Below the pieces are notes generated by a model. That model was not told the origin of the DNA. It worked only from the letters and a program-made list of their open reading frames with translations, and ran no database searches. A stretch of DNA of 64,000 bases, taken from positions 39,700,075 to 39,764,074 of the forward strand of contig CM059564.1 in the NCBI GenBank assembly GCA_030386875.1, read 5' to 3'. The DNA is from Morinoia aosen. Its lineage: Eukaryota; Arthropoda; Malacostraca; Amphipoda; Talitridae. A program made the translations under genes and the position numbers. Of the stretch, positions 56,305 through 64,000 are shown piece after piece (position 1 is the first letter of the stretch; each line of letters opens with the position of its first letter).

Positions 56305-56668
56305 GGGAAGTTGAGTGAAGAGTGCAGCTGAAAGTTGACGGCATCACTGGTAGCTGATAGTTGACAGCATCGCTGGAGTGGAGAGTGCAGCTGAAAGTTG
56401 AGGCATCGCTGGAGTGGAGAATGCAGTTGAAAGTTGACGGCATCGCTGGAGTGGAGAGTGCAGCTGAAAGTTGGCAGCATCGCTGGAGTGGAGAGTGCAG
56501 CTGAAAGTTGACGGAATCACTGGAGTGGAGAGTGCAGCTGAAAGTTGGCAGCATTGCTGGAGTGGAGAGTGTAGCTGAAAGTTGGCAGCATTGTTGGAGT
56601 GGAGAGTGCAGCTGAAAGTTGGCAGCATTGCTGGAGTGGAGAGTGCAGCTGAAAGTTGACAGCTTCAT
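56305..56668. repeat. 37-bp minisatellite, about 10 units
   Basis: The unit GCTGGAGTGGAGAGTGCAGC, TGAAAGTTGGCAGCATT. 37 is not a multiple of three, so the long minus-strand open frames cycle through all three readings (FQLHSPLQ and similar) and are by-products. Confidence 0.95.
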
Positions 56669-56769
56669 TGGCAGCTGAAAACTCGAGAATTATCTCAGCG
56701 CGAGGGCGATCCTCCGAGTGATTGATTATCTCAGAGCCAGCTTTTAACTGACTACTTAATTGTGCAGTT

Positions 56770-57102
56770 TTCACCTATGTGATTCTTTTTTGATTTACGT
56801 GTATTGTAACTGAAGGTTAGAGATTTGAAGAATTTCCTTATATTTTGGTGAGAGCATAAGTGTGATTTACATTACATTATATGTATAAATAACATATATC
56901 TACATAAATACATATGTATATACTTATTTAGATACATATATACATGTGTCTATTAAATATTCATTTGTAATATAAATACGTATACATATCTAATATCTAA
57001 TAAACATAAATGTCTTTTTTGATGGTGTCTGAGTTTTGTTATTTCAACAAAGAAAATTAAAACGAGAACTAATTGTATTTAAAGATTTTTCTGCTGTGGA
57101 AA

Positions 57103-57178
<76 letters not shown>

Positions 57179-57300
57179 ATGCATGTATTTAAATAAATAT
57201 TGGATGCACTGACACCCGAGCAGCACATCCCAGAAATTTTGAATAGTTTCATCTTTCAATCCAGTATAATCTTGCAGTAAAAAGTAAATAAAATAATCAC
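56770..57300. repeat. AT-rich region with a dinucleotide TA microsatellite
   Basis: About 36 TA units at 57105-57176, preceded by ATACATATAT-rich sequence. No gene. Confidence 0.9.
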
Positions 57301-58630
57301 TGTTGAAGAAATTACCTTTCAGCTGTCCAGTTCGAACGTTCTCAAAGAATAAACTAATGTAATATTAGGCATGGGGCGGAATAAAACCAGTACAAGATTA
57401 GCTTGTTATCCTGAACCCTAAAAGATTTGATGTAACTGTAGTACAAGTTTTTTTATTTTGAATTATTTGTGAAGTTCAAACCGAATAGAATGGTTTCGAC
57501 ACATTCGCTGGATTATTAACGTTCAAGCCAATAAGTTTCACTGGTTTACTTGTGCAAAGTGTTTTGAAATTTTTAAGCTTGGCTTCTGAATTTCGACTTC
57601 AATCTAAAACTCAGAGCTTCATGGATATTATGCAAAGTTCAACTTCCGAGCTGGCAATCGATATCTGAAAGTAAAAGAATAAAAAAATTGTTCAAGTGAA
57701 ATAGTCGGCACGCTTGCAGCTTGAAATATTTCCCAATTTAGCGCAAAGCTTGAATTCTTCGATTTACTCGAAGCTCGGATTGCGTCTCGAGACTGGCAAG
57801 CTGGCTGTAGGTTGATTTGAAGACTCTTATACCCGTGTTGTCACAACCTAAACTTTAACGGTAGCAAGGACATCGTTTGGAGCTTCTAATGAAAGGACCG
57901 TAAGTATCTTCATCTTCTAGTAGCCTTGCTACTCTGCAACATAGTATACCTCGAGTCAGTTCGGCCGCATTCTGCAACCGAATCGTAGCATCGGAAAAGA
58001 AAGGGAATTTCAGGACGCGAACAGAGCAACTGCTCCAAAATTCCTATTTATACCGATCGAGTTGCACCAATTCATTTTTAATTTCATTTTAACTCCATTA
58101 AAATTACGAGTATTTTTTAAATTTTATCCATATGTTCTTAAACGTTTTCTCTAGATGGCAGTATCATCGGTGCGTTTTGTTGTATAGTTAACAGATGTTA
58201 TTTTAGAGGACATTTTATTGGTCGCTGGTTATTGACTCCATCAGCCAGCACGTCTGTTAAGCAATAATACATATTCAAGCGGAAATATAAACTATTTGGA
58301 ACCACATAGCGAACGGCACATTGTCACAGATTCAACGAGGCAGCGAAGAGAACATTACAAAAAGCGCGGAGTTAAAGCATTGCTGAACAACCTTCAGCGC
58401 CCGAATTGTCTACAAACACGAGTTGCGAAGGTCATGGCCCCCGAATACCTGAGATCTGCTCGGCCCCAGCCCCCCGTTGCTCGAGTTTTGTGAACGCTCC
58501 CTCCACACCTCAAGTCTCTCCATCCCGTCCTCTTCCTCGCTGCTTCCTGTCGGGCTGCTCCCCCGGCATCTCCGGACACCTCACAGCCATGATAGCTCAC
58601 ATAAGCTTCAAGCTGCGCGGCTGAGCGTAT
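57301..58630. other. Non-coding stretch with a GC-rich end
   Basis: 57301-58290 shows nothing identifiable. 58390-58624 is GC-rich and open on both strands; the plus frame ends ISGHLTAMIAHISFKLRG before a TGA. I recognise no family and regard it as at best a possible exon. Confidence 0.35.
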
Positions 58631-58635
58631 CATAA

Positions 58636-58978
58636 AAACGCAACTAACTGAGGAGCACTAATCGAAAAACGCTAGAAACACGACTAACTGAGGAGCACTA
58701 ATCGAAAAACGCTAGAAACACGACTAACTGAGGAAGGCTAATCGAAAAACGCTAGAAACACAACTAACTGAGGAGCACTAATCGAAAAACGCTAGAAACA
58801 CGACTAACTGAGGAAGGCTAATCGAGAAACGCTAGAAACACGACTAACTGAGGAGGGCTAATCGAGAAACGTAAGAAACACGACTAACTGAGGAAGGCTA
58901 ATCGAGAAACGCTAGAAACACGACTAACTGAGGAAGGCTAATCAAGAAACGCAAGAAACACGACCAACTGAACAGCAC
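58636..58978. repeat. 40-bp minisatellite, about 8.5 units
   Basis: The unit CGACTAACTGAGGAGCACTA, ATCGAAAAACGCTAGAAACA, with a GGAAGG variant alternating with GGAGCA in the middle. Confidence 0.95.
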
Positions 58979-59660
58979 GAAACCAGACGAACTCCGTCGA
59001 AAACTCGGCAATGACATACATGGAGTGTGTCATTTGGAGCTTAAAGTTGAAAGTTGTTGAAAGTTTCCCTAACCTCTCACGAGAAACATTGCTTTAGCTT
59101 AAAAGCATCACGCCTGTTAGTCTGAATCTCATGCAATCATTTATCTTAAAAAATATTTTTTTTTACAAATGTTTGTTGGGGCTTCTTTTTTCATTTTATA
59201 TCAAACGAACTCATTAAATCATTTCATTATCGGTTGACTCGTGTGAAAATTAAGTAGTTGAATGAAAGTAACGAAGCTGGATCCTGCACTTAAAATGAAG
59301 GGCTGGATTGATGAAACCCTTGAGTTATAAGTCAATCAGATCTGCTGTAACATAACCTGCAATTAGTTTTTGACAACTCAACCCCGGTTACGCAGGCCTA
59401 TCTCATCTCTTAAATTTCATGGGCAGTATTTTTGGTTCTTGAAGAGGCGGAGAAGAGACGTCATGAAACGATCCTTTACTATCCCTTAAATCATGATCAC
59501 AATTATCGATAACTTCTGATCGTGTGCTTTCCAGTCGATGAATCTCTCTCTGATTTGTGTGCACGGAAATCGACTTGGCTGACGAGTCTCGGTGTTCTTA
59601 TGCTGTATAGGTTTCATGCAAATGAATGGGGATAGGAAGAATGTTTTTGGTAAAGTAGTT

Positions 59661-60066
59661 TACAGGGTGCACATAAACTCTTTGAACTTTCTTTCTTTAA
59701 TGCAAAAAACGCCCTCGGGTATAAAATAGCTTAAGATGTTAGGAATTGGTGATATTCTTTTACCAGTTTCATGCTTGTTTCAGTGTCCTTTAAGTAAATG
59801 GACAAACATGAAGCTTTAAAATGGAACTACACTGTGCAGAAATGTCAAATCCGGAAATCGTCCAGCAATTAGAAGTACGAAAATCATCAGTCAATCATGC
59901 CACATGTGAGTATAAAGAGTTTGGCATTTACGAAGATCGTCCCCGAAATGGATTCTCTAAAGAAATCTCCTCAGCTAAAATGAGCCAAAATGTCAGAACA
60001 ATAGAAAGTTTCCGAAGGAGACTTGACGTAGCAATTCGGACTGAGGGAGGGTGTGTTGGAAAATAA
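59661..60066 (+). pseudogene. Internally deleted Tc1/mariner-type transposase relic
   Basis: It is preceded by TACAGGGTGCACATAAACTC, a mariner-like left end. The open frame at 59821-60066 reads HCAEMSNPEIVQQLEVRKSS, the helix-turn-helix region of Tc1/mariner transposases, with YEDRPRNG in place of the usual DRPRSGRP linker. It jumps directly to a C-terminal-type block ESFRRRLDVAIRTEGG. The whole DDE catalytic part is absent, so the gene is dead; a right terminal repeat was not found. Confidence 0.65.
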
Positions 60067-60238
60067 TGTTTTCAATTATTTCACAGGAATATAATTAAAT
60101 ATTCTGACAGTTTTTTTTACTTTTTTAAATACATTTTCGATAATTTTTAATGCATTTAGTTTAGTGCAAGGGTTTCCAGCGCATTCTACAACAGAATTAC
60201 CAACTGCTACAATATTAAGTATCAAATATGCCACTTAA

Positions 60239-60308
60239 ACAAATATGATATTTAAACAATTTAAACCAATTGTTTAAATTGTTCAAATTGTTTAAGTATC
60301 ATATTTGC
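60239..60308. repeat. 68-bp AT-rich palindrome
   Basis: CAAATATGATATTTAAACAA is mirrored by TTGTTTAAGTATCATATTTG around CCAATTG. A weaker GTTTAAATTGTTT motif recurs at 63760-63790. Confidence 0.75.
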
Positions 60309-60438
60309 TCTACGTTCAGTCAGGAAACGTTAACGCGAAGAAATAATTCCGCCTTGGCAATTGCTACTCACAACATTCAAAACTTCTTCTTCGTAGGCAA
60401 GCAACACTAAAAATCCGCTGCCGTAGGCCCATACAAGA

Positions 60439-60708
60439 ATGAAATTCCGGAGCTCGTTGTTTTTTTTCTACTTTTTAGTCTTTTCCTTTGTTGGCGCGAG
60501 TGGCTTGAGGTCTCCAGCGCCGTCGCCTCAACCAGCTTCGCCAGCTGACTCCAGAAAGTCTCCGCTGGTGCTCGCCAGCGCGATGAACATGTTGCTTGCA
60601 CGACGCTCAGATATATGTCCACATATTTCAGTGTTCAAATTTTTATTGGTAAATCCATTTCTAATTCTAAAGTATCTCTGCAACCTCAATTGGATATCAT
60701 GCAGTTGA
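60439..60708 (+). other. Candidate first exon with signal peptide
   Basis: ATG in a fair context (AAGAATGA) opens MKFRSSLFFFYFLVFSFVGA, a strongly hydrophobic segment like a secretory signal, then a Pro/Ser-rich GC-rich part (SPAPSPQPASPADSRKSP). The frame stays open to 60708. No family known. The opposite strand is also partly open (60407-60622). Confidence 0.22.
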
Positions 60709-60739
60709 GTTTTGAAATATGATCTCCAGATTAGCATCC

Positions 60740-62020
60740 AATCGGAATTTAAATACAGTGACTCTTGGAGTCAATTTAAATTTGAAATGAAGTGTTTCGC
60801 TCTTACCCAAGCGTGCAGTGCGGTCAGTTTCGGCTAATTCAATTTTTACTCACCTAAACTCTTTGTTGATTTATATATATTTGTATCCAATAACATTGCA
60901 GAATATTGAATAAGATTCTAAAATAGAATATAAAAAAATAGAATATCGGGCCATTTTGCGTTCAACTTTAACTTACCTAGACTCTTCGTTGATTTATATA
61001 TATTTGTATCTATTAAAATTCCAACATGGTAACACGGGGTCTAGAGTAAAAAAAACTATAAAACAGGAACGAGATCAAGTGGCTCATCTAAGTGCTACTC
61101 AAGTCTCGTGCCGTCAGACACCAGTTACTAATTGAGGATCCCGCTACAAAGTAAAGAAAGCTATAAGTTACCACTCACCAATTCATGAAAGCGAAATATC
61201 AATATTCGACTGAGTTTAGCATTCACCAAACTGAATAAAATTATACGTAGAATATGTTATGCTTAACATAATTTTTGTAAGGTTTTTATTATTTTCAACC
61301 ATTGTCAATTGTTAAGTCTCTTAAGTATGACGTCCTTGTTCACAATTGACTAAACTCAAAGTCTTTAGTGGAATTAGAAACACTACAATAGCATACTCAC
61401 TGAATGCTTCACGTCAGTGCCTTCACTTCTCAACAGATAAACGATATTGTATGTAATTCTAACTAGGCCATGTATTATAAGCGTCTGCATTTCAAGGCTC
61501 GCTTTAATGCACACAATTCTCTATAAATAAAAATTCATTGTACATCGTGAGGGCTGTCAAACTGACAGACGATCATTCCACTCTCATGCTCATTTCAGCA
61601 ACTTTTGGCTAAGAACTTGCAGTGTAAGTGCGCGAAAATGAAGTTTAGTCTGAGTCCATGAAGCCCAGCAGTGCCACGGAGCACTGGAGAAGGAATGCCC
61701 CGATAAGGCGTTTTTGCCAGGCTCGACTGTAAGGTAAATTAGGAGGCCTCGATAGCATCTATACGGTCGGCCTCGTGAATGCTCTGTGACAAGAAGACTA
61801 GACCTTAAAAGCCTAATTGGAATTAATGACCATTCATACCGCCTTATGAACGCTAAAGCATTTAAATGTTTTCTAGAACGCAGGTGTAGGAGCTTGGAGT
61901 TATATCGAGACATTAAATGCTTCATTGATTAAAGTTGTCAAAATTCAATTCTGTTTGCGGGTATTCGGGGGCAATTGAAAATCTTTACTTTTTACAAAGT
62001 TTGAAAATCCTGACCCCAGT
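60740..62020. other. Non-coding stretch
   Basis: Contains a direct duplication around 60850-60890 and 60970-61010 (CACCTAAACTCTTTGTTGAT versus a near copy, each followed by TTATATATATTTGTATC). No gene recognised; the 111-codon minus ORF at 61590-61925 has no known motif. Confidence 0.45.
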
Positions 62021-62117
62021 GTAACTTTTTCACTGGAGCATCTATGGATTTACCCGCCCAGTGCCAGAGGCAATACTTGGGCTGCTAAAATCGTAGATGC
62101 TAAAGCGAAAAAGTAAC
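62021..62117. ncRNA. Candidate hairpin RNA precursor
   Basis: GTAACTTTTTC...GCATCTATGGATTT pairs with AAATCGTAGATGC...GAAAAAGTAAC with a few mismatches, and the loop carries a second stem (GCCCAGT / ACTTGGGC). The total is about 97 nt, the size of a microRNA precursor. No known microRNA seed was recognised and a MITE origin is equally possible. Confidence 0.25.
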
Positions 62118-64000
62118 ATTGCATTGGAAATGCTGAGTATATATTTGTAGGCGTATTATCTTTAGTTCAGTTTTCATTTCGTCTTGGTTTGGTTAAGCTA
62201 TAAGTATTTAAATTCAAGATTTATGCGAGATTTATGGATAATGAGGAAACGTATTCGAAACTGTCAATTTTGGTAAATGCATGTCTACCGAATAGCAAAT
62301 ACGTCAACTAAATATTAAATCCTGACCAAACACGTACGGTTCATTATTATTAATTTATTTTTACAACGAAAACAGATCAAGGGAAAGTTGATCTTTCATT
62401 AATTGGAATGTTAGACGAAGTTGAATTTCTTAAACTAAGACTTCAGATCACTGCAGGTGTATTTCGAGAGACTGTTTAATTCCAATAGTTATTGACCTAC
62501 TCTTTCCATGCCACTGCGCCATGTAAATTAGGCATGAATATAAGGGTATCTCTTTGTTGATATACCTTTTTTCTTTGAAGTGAGGTGTATTTTAATGAAA
62601 CGACAGACATTTCCTACCCATCGTTGAAATCAAGCAGAGACAAAATTACCTAAACACCTTTTCATACGGAAGTTCGACATATAATTTTTCTCTCTTGCTC
62701 GAAACCATCAGAACTATACACCAATCCTTTAAATAGTTCTTTGTCATCTAGCTCTCAACACTACGACACAACCGGTGATATCTCAAATCTCTTATAGAGT
62801 GATTCCAACAAAGTATCTCGATAAAGAAGGGATATTTTTTAGAGTGAGCAGCATCACAAATGTAACAGAAGCTCTAAACTCCTGAAAATTCGGACCCTCA
62901 TCCGGCGACAAATCTGCCCATTAAAGTTGAGGTCTGTCTCACTTGGCGGTATTCATCAGAGCCCTACTGAGAGCCTCCCTTATTGAACGCATGTCATGGC
63001 GTCGATTGGGCGCTCTGGCAGAAGCCGCGGTCTAAGCCTCGGATCTCATTTTCAATGATCGTAAGATAGGACAAAAGTTCACTGGAAGCTCGCACGCGTC
63101 GCTGACTAAAAAGTTGTCCCCTACGGACGGAGGGAGGGGCACGCGAATGGATTTGTTAATTAGAGGAATAAAACAATAGAACAAATACTTTTAAATTGGG
63201 ATAAGTGGATTTGATGCTCTCATGAGGCACAGAATAATTCAATGAACGTCAATGAGTTGATACGAAACGCTGTACGGATTGCGTGACTACCTTTCGGATG
63301 CTAAAAGACTCAGCTGCTGGCGACGAAAATTATTTGAAAACTGACGATTAAAAAACTCGCTAAGTAATAAAATACGCTGTTTAACTAACCGAGTGGCTCC
63401 AAATGAACATATGGAATTGTACAGAAGGCTTGATATAAAAAGAAGTACAGTGCTGTCGGAGAAAATGCTTTTCAGCTTAAGTATAATCATTTACGTTAAT
63501 TTTATAAATATCACAGCAAACTGAGTGATAAACATACAACAAGAATCATGGCAGAAGACAGGTAAATAATTTTAATTATGCAGTCATTCTTATCATTAAG
63601 TTGAAATCTGAAATATTTCACCTTTCTCCATTAATAATACTTTTATGGTAGGATGCCCTAGAAGTCACTGAACTTATTCGGGCCCACAGGTAGCAATACT
63701 CAAATTTGACAATTGTACTAGACTTAAGAAACATTCTACCTCTGTACCACCTGTGGTAAATAAATTGTTTTAATCGTTTAAATTGTTTTTATTTTACCGC
63801 AGCTTTGCTGGTTTGCTGAGCCCTGCTACGTCAGGCCTGTCGTCTCAGTGATGAAATATTCCGCAGTTGTTCGTCTTCTTGTTCACGCCGTCAAGACTAG
63901 ATTTCCTTCCCTCAAAAAAACAAAATTTATCAATAACTTTCATTTGAATTTGGGAATGTTCTGCTTACTGTAAATGGAAAACAAATCGTCACAATTGGAC
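62118..64000. other. Non-coding stretch to the window end
   Basis: A slightly GC-richer segment at 62930-63140 and AT-rich DNA elsewhere. No exon, repeat array or RNA gene recognised. Confidence 0.45.

Noticed and set aside
56187-56774. Long overlapping minus-strand ORFs with repeated FQLHSPLQ-like peptides
   Set aside because: They arise from a 37-bp tandem repeat without stops in three phases; a repeat not divisible by three is inconsistent with selection on protein.
57044-57259. Ile/Tyr-rich ORF
   Set aside because: A translation of the TA dinucleotide microsatellite.

Overview
This window is animal nuclear DNA, AT-rich and intron-rich. It holds two conserved protein-coding genes on opposite strands, converging on a 5.2 kb gap. 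Introns of hundreds of bases to several kilobases with GT-AG (one GC-AG) borders, abundant microsatellites, minisatellites and short DNA transposons, and invertebrate-like protein divergence suggest an arthropod. A crustacean is my best guess, but nothing in the sequence proves the clade.

Positions 1-19318 (+) carry most of SHOC2/SUR-8, the leucine-rich-repeat scaffold of the RAS-RAF-MAPK pathway. Six exons between 12771 and 19318 join in frame and cover everything from the linker before the repeats to the stop codon. A Ser/Pro/Gln-rich open segment at 1-152 ends at a phase-compatible donor and may be an N-terminal exon, which would make a 12.6 kb first intron. That intron contains SINE-like repeats and a decayed piggyBac-type transposon (9409-11824) with a pogo/Tigger-like MITE nested in it.

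Positions 24497-39925 (-) carry a complete ten-exon gene for mitochondrial elongation factor Tu (TUFM), 473 codons by my splice model. All five GTPase motifs and an N-terminal presequence are readable. Its introns are loaded with a roughly 330-380 bp interspersed repeat and with TTAA-flanked MITEs. Every repeat copy I found in either gene lies in the sense orientation of its host gene.

Upstream of TUFM (40-45.2 kb) is a stratified nest of long-inverted-repeat elements of two families (called A and B here). It can be read from 8-bp target duplications: A inside B, B inside A inside B, with very large palindromes. From 45 to 64 kb there is no convincing gene. The stretch holds a 56-bp hairpin-forming minisatellite (54.05-55.17 kb), further 37-, 40-, about 66-, about 76- and about 75-bp tandem repeats, foldback elements, a dinucleotide tract, an internally deleted Tc1/mariner transposase relic and a few weak coding candidates.

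No tRNA, rRNA, CRISPR array or viral gene was recognised. Two structured hairpin regions (41691-41822 and 62021-62117) are the best non-coding RNA candidates. All coordinates of splice junctions were derived by hand from reading-frame continuity and homology to remembered family features; no search was run.
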